From an uncultured Clostridia bacterium (GTDB taxonomy: Bacteria > Bacillota > Clostridia > Oscillospirales > Acutalibacteraceae), in assembly GCA_947166625.1 (NCBI GenBank), contig CAMVEX010000015.1, positions 1-64,000 on the forward strand: 64,000 nucleotides of DNA, written 5' to 3'. Below are positions 14,883 to 22,106 of this stretch, piece by piece. The translations under genes and the position numbers were made by a program. The notes beneath the pieces are model-generated. The model made no database searches and was not told where the DNA came from. It saw nothing but the letters and a program-made list of their open reading frames with translations. Position 1 is the stretch's first letter, and each line of letters begins with the position of its first letter.

Positions 14883-15214
14883 TAAGAATAGAATCTTCTC
14901 ACTAAGTGCGCACATCTATGTCATAATGAAATATGACAGTGTGCGGTTACGGATTGAGAACCCGTAACAGGCTCGCTTCGCTCATAAGGGCTGTGCCCTT
15001 CGAAGTAAACTTCTACCCCAAGGAACAAATTGCCACACAGCAAATGTGTTTTATAAAAACAATTTGCCGCGTCGCAATCTGTAATAGCGTTCAGAAAAAA
15101 GAATAGGCAAGAAAAAATCACCGATTCAGCCGAACCGGTGGTTTTCTTTTTCTCTGACCGCGACTGCATCGTACATTGCAAAGCCGATCTGCAGTAAGGC
15201 TTTGTGATGTTGCG
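14883..15214. other. Noncoding region before the mobilization genes, candidate oriT
   Basis: No gene is visible. A terminator follows the restriction genes: AAAATCACCG pairs with CGGTGGTTTT around 15114-15144, then a T-rich run. Earlier there is a short inverted repeat, CACA-CAGCAAA-TGTG (about 15034-15048). The most striking item is the large imperfect inverted repeat listed separately at 15167-15217. Position directly upstream of the relaxase operon makes this the best candidate for the origin of transfer. Confidence 0.5.
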
Positions 15215-15217
15215 ATG
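15167..15217. repeat. Large imperfect inverted repeat, possible oriT or relaxosome site
   Basis: CATCG (15167-15171), CAT (15174-15176) and CAAAGCC (15179-15185) pair in order with GGCTTTG (15198-15204), ATG (15207-15209) and CGATG (15213-15217), leaving small internal loops and a 12-base apex. It overlaps the proposed start of the DUF3847-like gene, so it could also control translation of that operon. Confidence 0.55.
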
Positions 15218-15625
15218 AAATATACTATGAAAGGACTGATTATTATTTCAACACCAAAAACAAAAACCGAACTTCTTCAGACTCTACGTGAAAACGGTTA
15301 TGACAGAATCTCCGATGATCAGCTTGAAAGGCTGCTTTCAATTCTCCGTAAAGAAGAGAAAGCCGAAGCCGAGATTCACCAGCTTAACCGCGCCGAGAGC
15401 AGAAAGAAAACAAAAAGCAAAGCCGAGCGTGCTTTGCGCACTCATCAGCTCTGCAACATCGGCGGAGCTGTTGTATCATTCTATCCGGAGCTTGCCTATC
15501 TGTCACAGGAAGAACTATATAATCTTTTTGATAAAGTTTTTCATTATGATACGGGTATAGATATGGTTATCAATTACGCAATCACTCACAGAAAAGCTTT
15601 GAAGGGAAGTGATGATTCTGGCTGA
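15215..15625 (+). CDS. DUF3847-like mobilization accessory protein
   Basis: About 136 residues from the ATG at 15215; an in-frame ATG at 15227 is equally possible. Neither has a clear ribosome site, and an upstream in-frame TTG at 15176 lies inside the inverted repeat. The middle is strongly helical and charged (KEEKAEAEIHQLNRAESRKK), and the segment ERALRTHQLCNIGGAVVSF matches the conserved part of DUF3847. These proteins sit directly upstream of MobA/MobL relaxases in clostridial elements and may be relaxosome accessory factors. It overlaps the relaxase start by about 14 bp. Confidence 0.75.
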   Translation: MKYTMKGLIIISTPKTKTELLQTLRENGYDRISDDQLERLLSILRKEEKAEAEIHQLNRAESRKKTKSKAERALRTHQLCNIGGAVVSFYPELAYLSQEELYNLFDKVFHYDTGIDMVINYAITHRKALKGSDDSG

Positions 15626-17159
15626 TTTTCATTTTCAGGTTACTCAGATAAAACGCTCCGCAGGTCAGTCGGCAATAGCGAGCGCTGCCTACCGCGCCTG
15701 CGAAAAACTGCATTCGGAATACTATAATGAAACAAATGATTACACAAATAAGCAGGGACTGGTTCACAGCGAAATAGATCTGCCTGCTTATGTTCCGAAA
15801 GAATTCGGTGACAGAGAATATCTCTGGAATTCCGTTGAGAAAAATGAAAAACGGAAGGATGCACAGCTTGCCTACAGTTTTGATTTCGCGCTGATGAATG
15901 AATTTACAATTGAAGAAAACATTAAAATTGCCCGTCGCTTTATTTCCGAAAACTTTGTTTCGAAAGGAATGATTTGCGACTGGGCTTTTCATTTGCCCGA
16001 CAAAGGTGATGACGGAATACCGAATCCGCATATTCATCTTATGTGCCCTATCCGTCCGATGAATGAAGACGGAACATGGGGACCGAAACAAAGAAATGTT
16101 TATCAGTTTGATGAAAACGGCGAGGTTCTCCGTGATGAAAACGGAAGAAAAAAATATAATTCCGTAAAAACTACGGATTGGTCGGATCCCGAAACTCTTG
16201 TTGCCTGGCGGCGAGCCTGGGCAGATATCAATAATGAAATATTCAGATTCAAAGGAATGAATACACGTATATCTGCCGAGTCACTCGAAGCTCAGGGACT
16301 CGATCTTATTCCGACAATTCACGAAGGACCTGCCGTCAGAGAAATGGAAAAGCGCGGCATCGTTACCGAGAAGGGTGAATTCAACCGGAGAGTAAGGCGT
16401 ACAAACGCTCTGCTGAAAATTATCCGCGATTGCTTCGGCGAACTTCTTGAATGGATAAAATCTCTCAAGGATAAGCCGCCGAAAGAGCCGAACATTCTGA
16501 AACTGATTACCGATTATTACACCGAGCGTGGAAAGAACTCATATACTCAGAATCTCAAAGCCGAGAATCTGAAAAAGTTTGCTGAGTCTGTCGCATATCT
16601 GCAGAATAAAAACATAAGGTTTGTTGCCGACCTTGAAGCGGAAATCAAATCTCTGCAGGTAGAATACAATTCCGGCACGGCAAAGCGAAAAGAAGTCCGC
16701 GACAAAATCTCGGAGCTGAACAAAATGAAAGGCCGGCTTAAAACTTATCACACCAATAAAGCTGTCGGTGAGAAGTATGAAAGCAAGTCATTCGGCAGAG
16801 ACGGTTACTACGCTAAGCATAAAACCGAGATTGATAAATACTTCGGCGCGAAGAAACACATTCCCGAGGATTTGCTTGCCGATGAGAACTGGGAGAAAAC
16901 TCTTGATAAGCAGATTGCGGCATTGACCGCAGAGGTAGAATCATATAATTCTCAGATTGAACCGATTAAAAACGATCTTGATGCTCTACGCAAAATCAAA
17001 TGGTGCGTTGATGTGGCGACAGGTGCCGTCAATCCCGACGGAGAGAAAAAGGAGAGGGAATCAATAGAGGAAAAGCTTAAGAAAAATAAAGCGAAAGCAG
17101 ATATGATAAATGCTCAGAGGCCGAAAAAATCTCCAACCCGAAGCGAGTTGGAGAGATGA
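15612..17159 (+). CDS. mobA: MobA/MobL-family (MOBQ) relaxase
   Basis: 515 residues from the ATG at 15612, with GAAGGGAAGTG in front; a GTG one codon earlier is possible. The N-terminal relaxase domain (about residues 1-215) shows motif I, RSAGQSAIASAAYRACEKL, with Tyr27 as the likely nucleophile. The metal-binding histidines are in NPHIHLM (His140, His142), with His127 upstream. The C-terminal 300 residues are helical and highly charged, with coiled-coil stretches. It should nick the element at oriT and pilot the strand into a recipient through a helper conjugation system, since no secretion genes are present here. It overlaps the genes on both sides. Confidence 0.93.
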   Translation: MILADFHFQVTQIKRSAGQSAIASAAYRACEKLHSEYYNETNDYTNKQGLVHSEIDLPAYVPKEFGDREYLWNSVEKNEKRKDAQLAYSFDFALMNEFTIEENIKIARRFISENFVSKGMICDWAFHLPDKGDDGIPNPHIHLMCPIRPMNEDGTWGPKQRNVYQFDENGEVLRDENGRKKYNSVKTTDWSDPETLVAWRRAWADINNEIFRFKGMNTRISAESLEAQGLDLIPTIHEGPAVREMEKRGIVTEKGEFNRRVRRTNALLKIIRDCFGELLEWIKSLKDKPPKEPNILKLITDYYTERGKNSYTQNLKAENLKKFAESVAYLQNKNIRFVADLEAEIKSLQVEYNSGTAKRKEVRDKISELNKMKGRLKTYHTNKAVGEKYESKSFGRDGYYAKHKTEIDKYFGAKKHIPEDLLADENWEKTLDKQIAALTAEVESYNSQIEPIKNDLDALRKIKWCVDVATGAVNPDGEKKERESIEEKLKKNKAKADMINAQRPKKSPTRSELER

Positions 17160-17176
17160 AAACAAAGGAGAAATGT

Positions 17177-19123
17177 ATGTCATATACACAAAACCAAATA
17201 ACCCAAGCAAATGAAACCGACCTTGTTGCTTTTCTGTCAGCACAAGGCGAAGAACTGATCAAATCAGGCAGAGAATACCGATGGAAAGCGCACGACAGCG
17301 TGACCATAAACAAAAATCAATGGTTCCGGCATTCCGAGAATGTCGGAGGAGGACCCGTAGATTTCGTTATGAAATTCTACGGGTTATCTTTTTCCGAAGC
17401 CGTTGAATTATTACTCAATGAGAAGGGAGGTGAAATTATGCCGAAAATCAAATCAATCGAATCCTATGAAGAATCCATCGAACTTGACGAAATCGAAAAC
17501 GAACCCGAGTTTGTTTTGCCGCCTGCGGCCGAGGATAATCACAATGTCAATGATTACCTTACCAATGAACGAGGGATTGATCCTTTCATCGTATCGGTAT
17601 TTGAAAAGTGCGGAATGGTTTATGAGGATGCCGATTATCACAATGCTGTATTTGTCGGCTATGACAGAAACGGTATCAAAGACCGCATACCAAAATATGC
17701 CCACAGACGAAGCACAACCGAAAAACTGAGGATGGATGTCGCCGGCTCGGATAAATCATTCGGATTCTGGTTTGCACAGGAAAGCTCGGATAAGCTGATG
17801 GTGTTTGAAGCTCCGATTGATATGATGAGTTTTCTTTCTCTTTACTACGGCACTTCAAACTGGCCCAGCTGCATTGCTCTCGGCGGCGTTTCTCCGAAAT
17901 CAATGATGAGAATGCTCGATGAATACCCGTTCATTAGGGATATTTATCTCTGCCTTGACAACGATGAGGCAGGTAACAAAGCCTGCGAAAAGATTGCCAA
18001 TGAAATCTGCGATGAATACAGCGTTACGAGAGTGGTCCCAGGCAAAAAGGACTGGAACGATGTTCTTAAGGAACACAACGCAAATCCCGACTTTGATATT
18101 ATGCCCGAAAAGATAGTGATTTCAAGCTATGAAAAAGTAAGCGTAATTGAGATGAAGGATATCGAAACAAAGAATATCGATTTTATCTGGGAACCGTATA
18201 TTGCAAGAGGAAAGATAACGATTATACAAGGCGACGGTGGTATAGGCAAAACAACGCTTGTTTCAAGAATTGTCGGTTGTCTGACATCGGGCAAAGCACT
18301 GCCGGGTATGGAATCCAACCCCAAGCCGATGAATGTATTCATTCAGAGCGGTGAGGACGGTTATGCCGATACAATCAAGCCGAGGCTGATTGAAGCGGGC
18401 GCAGACATTGAAAGAGTAAAAATCATCGATGAAAGCGAATATCCGCTCACTCTCGGAGATGACAGGATTTACAGAGCCATAGTCGAGAATAATGTTTCCG
18501 TTATCATTTTTGATCCTCTGCAGGCCTATCTCGGTGATGCCGATATGAACAGAGCAAACGAAATGAGAGCAATCTTCAAAAAGCTCTGCCGTGTCGCGGG
18601 AAAAACAAACTGCGCCGTAATACTCATAGGTCATCTCAACAAGAATAACTCCGCAAGCATTTCTCAGCGCTCGCTCGGCTCTACGGATGTATTTGCCGCC
18701 GCAAGAAGCGTTATTACCGTTGCAAAGATTAATAACGATAACGAGCGGAGAATAATGTGCCATACCAAATCAAACCTTGCTCCCGTAGGTAAATCTATTG
18801 AGTTTACGCTCAGCAGAGATGAAGGTTTCCTTTGGGGAGAGATGACCGATATGAAGATTGAGGAAGCAATCTCCGGCAAGCGTTCATCCGGTGAAGATGA
18901 TTTCAAGCCGAAAGAAAGCAAAGAGGAACAGGCTATGAAAGCAATTATGGAGATTCTTAATGAAAAGCGTGATATCAAGAGCACGGAACTTGAAGAGATG
19001 GTTACCGGTCTTGATATAGGAGTCAAAACCTATAAAAACGCACGGGCACAGCTCACGGCACAGGGACTTATCAAAACTTATCAGTTATCAGGTTGTTGGC
19101 ACACAAAGCTCGCTGCAGCGTAA
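17177..19123 (+). CDS. Primase-helicase fusion (DUF3991/TOPRIM plus RepA-like ATPase)
   Basis: 648 residues from the ATG at 17177, which follows AAAGGAGAAATGT; an earlier in-frame start at 17156 lacks a site. The N-terminal part (about 1-90) matches the DUF3991-type region (SGREYRWKAHDSVTINKNQW). A TOPRIM domain has its glutamate near residue 209 (VFEAPIDMMS) and the D-x-D near 258 (YLCLDNDEAG). The C-terminal half is a RecA-type ATPase with Walker A GDGGIGKTT near residue 352 and Walker B VIIFDPLQAYLG. It probably primes and unwinds element DNA after transfer or during excised replication. A winged-helix-like tail ends the protein. The start overlaps the relaxase stop region. Confidence 0.88.
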   Translation: MSYTQNQITQANETDLVAFLSAQGEELIKSGREYRWKAHDSVTINKNQWFRHSENVGGGPVDFVMKFYGLSFSEAVELLLNEKGGEIMPKIKSIESYEESIELDEIENEPEFVLPPAAEDNHNVNDYLTNERGIDPFIVSVFEKCGMVYEDADYHNAVFVGYDRNGIKDRIPKYAHRRSTTEKLRMDVAGSDKSFGFWFAQESSDKLMVFEAPIDMMSFLSLYYGTSNWPSCIALGGVSPKSMMRMLDEYPFIRDIYLCLDNDEAGNKACEKIANEICDEYSVTRVVPGKKDWNDVLKEHNANPDFDIMPEKIVISSYEKVSVIEMKDIETKNIDFIWEPYIARGKITIIQGDGGIGKTTLVSRIVGCLTSGKALPGMESNPKPMNVFIQSGEDGYADTIKPRLIEAGADIERVKIIDESEYPLTLGDDRIYRAIVENNVSVIIFDPLQAYLGDADMNRANEMRAIFKKLCRVAGKTNCAVILIGHLNKNNSASISQRSLGSTDVFAAARSVITVAKINNDNERRIMCHTKSNLAPVGKSIEFTLSRDEGFLWGEMTDMKIEEAISGKRSSGEDDFKPKESKEEQAMKAIMEILNEKRDIKSTELEEMVTGLDIGVKTYKNARAQLTAQGLIKTYQLSGCWHTKLAAA

Positions 19124-19232
19124 GTCAGAGGGCAATCTTCAGAGGGTGTTTATGGTACACCGAAAATGATTGCCCTCTGGCACTCTGAAAAATATAAAGG
19201 CCGTAAACGGCAGAAAGGAGGCTGACAACTCA

Positions 19233-19481
19233 ATGGCAAAGGACCTCAGAAAATTCTGCGAAGAGAACGGGTATCTCAGCAGAAAAAAGAAAGAAGTTGA
19301 TAATGACAATAATAAACTTGAACCCATAGTTTATACCACCAAGCAAATGTCCCAGATGCTCTGCATGTCGGAGCAGAGCGTTCGCAACCTTATCAAAGAG
19401 AATAACATTCCCGTTATTCCCGGCACAAAGAATGTTCTTGTCAGAAAAGAAACATTCGATAATTTCATAAATCAGTATTAA
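19233..19481 (+). CDS. xis: Excisionase-like helix-turn-helix protein
   Basis: 82 residues from the ATG at 19233, preceded by AGAAAGGAGG; a longer reading upstream has no ribosome site. The C-terminal 50 residues form a MerR/excisionase-type winged helix, YTTKQMSQMLCMSEQSVRNL followed by IKENNIPVIPGTKNVLVRKE. The N-terminal 30 residues are basic. Its place close to the right attachment site, with arm-type repeats downstream, supports a role in directing the integrase towards excision. In the circular form int and xis would converge on the joined attachment site. Confidence 0.75.
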   Translation: MAKDLRKFCEENGYLSRKKKEVDNDNNKLEPIVYTTKQMSQMLCMSEQSVRNLIKENNIPVIPGTKNVLVRKETFDNFINQY

Positions 19482-19539
19482 GGATGGCAATTCCTGTATA
19501 GATTGGAAGAAATTATTATGACGCTTTACAGACAAAAAC

Positions 19540-19588
19540 CGCCTCTGTCGCAGACCGAATGAAAGGTCACGGCAGGGGCGATTTTTTT
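19540..19588 (+). terminator. Rho-independent terminator after xis
   Basis: CGCCTCTG (19540-19547) pairs with CAGGGGCG (19573-19580), with one G-T pair, and is followed by seven T residues. It ends the rightward mobilization transcript before the attachment region. Confidence 0.7.
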
Positions 19589-19599
19589 ATTTTCAGACC

Positions 19600-19698
19600 A
19601 ATTATCCGTTTTTTATCCGTTTGCATCTGAAAAATCAAAATCTTAGCTTTGAAAACCCTTGAAAACCAATAAAAAATTATCCGTGGAATTATCCGCAT
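19600..19698. repeat. Right arm-type integrase binding repeats
   Basis: TTATCCGT occurs at 19602-19609 and 19613-19620, and AATTATCCGTGG/AATTATCCGCAT form a tandem pair at 19675-19698. They share the AATTATCCG core with the left-end pair at 527-550. Repeats near both ends with the same core argue that the two ends belong to one element and are recognised by the same integrase. Confidence 0.65.
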
Positions 19699-19788
19699 AA
19701 ATGATAAATTTTAGCAATTTTTGCGATTTTTTGACAAAATTACAATCCCTTGTGAATCGTGGGAACCGTTGATACACAAGGGATTTGG

Positions 19789-19865
19789 TGGTCGGAGTGG
19801 CGGGATTTGAACCCACGGCCTCTTGGTCCCGAACCAAGCGCGCTACCATCTGCGCTACACCCCGA
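19789..19865 (-). tRNA. tRNA-Pro(CGG), integration target
   Basis: Read on the minus strand: acceptor TCGGGGT pairs with ACTCCGA, D-arm GCGC-AGATGGTA-GCGC, anticodon stem-loop CTTGG-TTCGGGA-CCAAG with anticodon CGG, T-arm with GGTTCAAATCC, and an encoded CCA. The 3' 46 bases (19789-19834) are the right copy of the IME attachment repeat, so the tRNA is kept intact by the insertion. Confidence 0.96.
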
Positions 19866-19943
19866 TAAAGGATATGACGGGGTGATCGCAATCATAAATT
19901 AAGATTGACATCTGTCAGCCCCCGAATGTTTTCAACACGCGAT

Positions 19944-19972
19944 ATTATACACTCAACTTTGTAAAGTGTCAA
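19944..19972 (-). promoter_or_regulatory. Promoter of tRNA-Pro
   Basis: Minus-strand -35 TTGACA (19967-19972), 17-bp spacer and perfect -10 TATAAT (19944-19949). It is about 80 bp upstream of the mature tRNA. Confidence 0.8.
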
Positions 19973-20006
19973 GTGTTAAATATTTATAACTTTATAATCC
20001 GTTTAC

Positions 20007-20035
20007 TTGACATAAATTTCTTTTTGTTTTATATT
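20007..20035 (+). promoter_or_regulatory. Promoter of manA
   Basis: TTGACA (20007-20012), 17-bp spacer, TATATT (20030-20035), 27 bp before the manA start. Confidence 0.75.
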
Positions 20036-20061
20036 TATCTAAAGATCAGGGGGGGTGCGTT

Positions 20062-21078
20062 ATGTTTTACGATTATCCCGTATTTTTTGAAAAAAACCGT
20101 GTTTTCCGGGTTTACACCGGCGGCAAATTGTTTTCCGATTTTTTCGGTGATGATTCTGTTGATTCCAATTATCCCGAGGAATGGGTCGCGAGCGATGTTG
20201 CCGCTCTTAATGAGGCGACGGATATTGAGAATGAGGGCGTTTCGGTTATCAAAGATACCGGAATTCTTTTGACTGATGCTATCAGAGATCATAAGAAAGA
20301 AATACTCGGCGATAAGTCCGAGATCGGTATCCTTACCAAGTTTATAGACAGTTCCGTGCGTCTTCCGGTCCAGGCTCATCCCGATAAGGAGTTTTCCGAA
20401 ATTCATTTTAATTCTTCTCACGGAAAGGAAGAAAGCTGGATAATTATCGCCACAAGACCGGGCGCAAAAGTCTTTTACGGATTCAAAGACGGTGTTACCA
20501 AAGAGGATTTTGTAAAAGCAATAAAAGAGGCTGATGAGGGTAAAAACAGCATGGAGCCGTTGCTCAACAGCTTAGAGGTTGTCCCGGGAGATGTTGTTTA
20601 TATCCCCGCAAAATTCGTCCACGCCATCGGCGCGGGGTGCCTCCTGCTCGAAATTCAGGAGCCCACGGATTTCACCATTCAGCCCGAGAGATATTGCGGA
20701 GGTTACAGATTATCCGATAAAGAGATGTATATGGGCATTGACCCCGTAACGGCTCTTGATTGTTTTGATTTTGATAAATCATATTTTGCGCCTCTTCCCG
20801 CGCTTAATATATATTCCGATGATACCATTCTTTATCAGTCGTTGATAGGCCCCGACATCACAAAAAGCTTTAATGTCCGGATGATCACGCTGACCGGCGG
20901 CAAATTTCTGATGGATAAGACCGCGGCCATTTATGTTGTGCTTGAGGGCAGCGGCAGGATCAACGGCGAAGGATATGATAAAGAGATCAAACGCGGAGAT
21001 TATTTCCTGCTTCCTCATAATGCGGTTGATAAATTTTTGATTTCGGGCGATATTAAAATTGCCGAATGTTATTCATAA
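20062..21078 (+). CDS. manA: Mannose-6-phosphate isomerase, class I
   Basis: 338 residues. Interconverts mannose 6-phosphate and fructose 6-phosphate in the cytoplasm. Cupin-fold zinc site residues are visible: VQAHPDKEFSE near residue 96 and VYIPAKFVHAIGAGCLLLEI near 177, followed by PTDFTIQPERY. Length is typical of the short Firmicutes type. The ATG follows a GGGGGG-rich site. It heads a plus-strand series with the cyclophilin, SecB-like and ceramidase-like genes; spacing to the next gene is 13 bp. Confidence 0.9.
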   Translation: MFYDYPVFFEKNRVFRVYTGGKLFSDFFGDDSVDSNYPEEWVASDVAALNEATDIENEGVSVIKDTGILLTDAIRDHKKEILGDKSEIGILTKFIDSSVRLPVQAHPDKEFSEIHFNSSHGKEESWIIIATRPGAKVFYGFKDGVTKEDFVKAIKEADEGKNSMEPLLNSLEVVPGDVVYIPAKFVHAIGAGCLLLEIQEPTDFTIQPERYCGGYRLSDKEMYMGIDPVTALDCFDFDKSYFAPLPALNIYSDDTILYQSLIGPDITKSFNVRMITLTGGKFLMDKTAAIYVVLEGSGRINGEGYDKEIKRGDYFLLPHNAVDKFLISGDIKIAECYS

Positions 21079-21091
21079 AGGAGTTATTTAT

Positions 21092-21706
21092 ATGAAAAGA
21101 ATATCAGCAGCCCTGCTTTGTATGATTATGGTTTTTGCCCTGCTTTCTTCGTGCGGCAAAAACAGCGGATCTGAGGTCGAGACCGCTTCGGGAGAACACA
21201 CAAAGATTCTTTTTACTATGGAAAGCGGTGAAACTTTTACGGTCGAAACTTATCCCGAATATGCTCCCGAGACCTGCAAAAACTTCGTCAAGCTCGTCAG
21301 CGACGGCTTCTATGACGGCCTCACTTTCCACAGAGTCATCCCCGATTTTATGGTCCAGGGAGGAGACCCCAAGGGCGACGGAACAGGCGGCTCTTCTCAG
21401 AATATTCGAGGCGAATTCTCTGCCAACGGATTCACTCAGAACACCCTGAGCCACACCCGCGGAGTTATTTCCATGGCACGCAGCTCTCAAAGCTACGACA
21501 GCGCTTCGTCACAGTTTTTCATCTGTTATTCGGATAATTATAAATCGACTTTGGACGGTAACTATGCAGCTTTCGGTAAAGTGATCGAAGGAATGGAAAC
21601 GGTGGATAATTTCCTCAAAATAGAGAGAGGCTTTTCATCCGGCGATAATTCATTCTCAAAGCCGCTTGAGCCGATAGTTATCAAGACCGCAGAGGTAATA
21701 AAATGA
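21092..21706 (+). CDS. Lipoprotein peptidyl-prolyl isomerase (cyclophilin)
   Basis: 204 residues from the ATG at 21092, which has AAAGGAG upstream. A signal peptide with lipobox LLSSC puts the lipidated Cys near residue 21, so the enzyme faces the outside of the membrane. The cyclophilin domain is clear: FVKLVSDGFYDGLTFHRVIP, DFMVQGGDPKGDGTGGS, GVISMAR and SQFFICY. The catalytic Arg is in FHRV. It likely assists folding of secreted proteins; several secreted enzymes are encoded nearby. Its stop overlaps the SecB-like start by 4 bp. Confidence 0.92.
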   Translation: MKRISAALLCMIMVFALLSSCGKNSGSEVETASGEHTKILFTMESGETFTVETYPEYAPETCKNFVKLVSDGFYDGLTFHRVIPDFMVQGGDPKGDGTGGSSQNIRGEFSANGFTQNTLSHTRGVISMARSSQSYDSASSQFFICYSDNYKSTLDGNYAAFGKVIEGMETVDNFLKIERGFSSGDNSFSKPLEPIVIKTAEVIK

Positions 21707-22104
21707 TTCCCGTTAATTTGAAAGCTTATAAAGTTACCGAGCTCAGCTTCAGAAACAATCACGAAAACGGCTTCAAAACCGAGCTTGACAAAAAAGTCAG
21801 CTATATGGTCAAATATTCCAATAATAATATCTGCAACGGAACTTTGACGGCTGAAATGTTTGATAAAAACAACCCCGATAAATTCGGAATCAAGCTTGTA
21901 TTAAGCGGTATTTTTGAGTTTGATAATTCCCTTATCAAAGAGAAGGTGCATATTCTCACCTTCAAGGAATTATTTCCCATCGGGAGAAGTATTATCGCCA
22001 CAACATCCTGCAACGCAGGTGTGCCGCCTATGATACTTCCCAATGTAGATATAGAGTCGGAAACTATTTGCAGGTATGATCCAAATGCACTGAACGGAGG
22101 TTGA
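21703..22104 (+). CDS. SecB-like chaperone-family protein
   Basis: 133 residues. The C-terminal half follows the SecB pattern: VLSGIFEFDN, then FKELFPIGRSIIATTSCNAG and VPPMILPNVDIES, where SecB has LFPYAR-x-x-I and GGFPPLLLAPVNF. The N-terminal strand region (FRNNHENGFKTELDKKVSYM) also fits. Typical SecB is a proteobacterial export chaperone; SecB-like proteins in Firmicutes are less studied and some act as antitoxin chaperones. No toxin gene adjoins this one. It overlaps the lipoprotein cyclophilin by 4 bp, which favours a link to secretion or folding. Confidence 0.6.
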   Translation: MIPVNLKAYKVTELSFRNNHENGFKTELDKKVSYMVKYSNNNICNGTLTAEMFDKNNPDKFGIKLVLSGIFEFDNSLIKEKVHILTFKELFPIGRSIIATTSCNAGVPPMILPNVDIESETICRYDPNALNGG

Positions 22105-22106
22105 TT

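Larger units (their letters stand above)
418..19834. mobile_element. Integrative and mobilizable element (IME) in tRNA-Pro, about 19.4 kb
   Basis: The element lies between a 46-bp perfect direct repeat. The right copy is the 3' part of an intact tRNA-Pro(CGG) gene and the left copy is the detached duplicate. An integrase gene sits just inside the left end and an excisionase-like gene just inside the right end. Mobilization and replication genes (DUF3847-like, MobA/MobL relaxase, primase-helicase) occupy the right third. No VirB4, VirD4/TraG or other mating-pair gene is present, so this is classed as mobilizable rather than self-transmissible. Cargo consists of a sulfatase gene set and a type II restriction-modification system. 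Internal scars (tRNA-Thr fragment, 27-bp and 52-bp repeats) indicate a mosaic built from more than one element. Confidence 0.9.

Noticed and set aside
17156-17176. Earlier start for the primase-helicase
   Set aside because: The upstream codon lies within the relaxase stop region without a ribosome site; the ATG at 17177 follows AAAGGAG.
418-19834. Self-transmissible ICE or prophage
   Set aside because: No VirB4, VirD4/TraG, mating-channel, capsid or terminase genes lie between the attachment repeats; only relaxase and replication functions are present.
418-19834. Transposase or insertion sequence as source of the cargo
   Set aside because: No transposase gene or IS-like terminal inverted repeats flank the sulfatase genes; the direct repeats and tRNA fragment point to recombination or integrase-based events.
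21703-22104. SecB-type toxin-antitoxin-chaperone module
   Set aside because: No toxin or antitoxin gene adjoins; the neighbours are a cyclophilin and a ceramidase-like gene.
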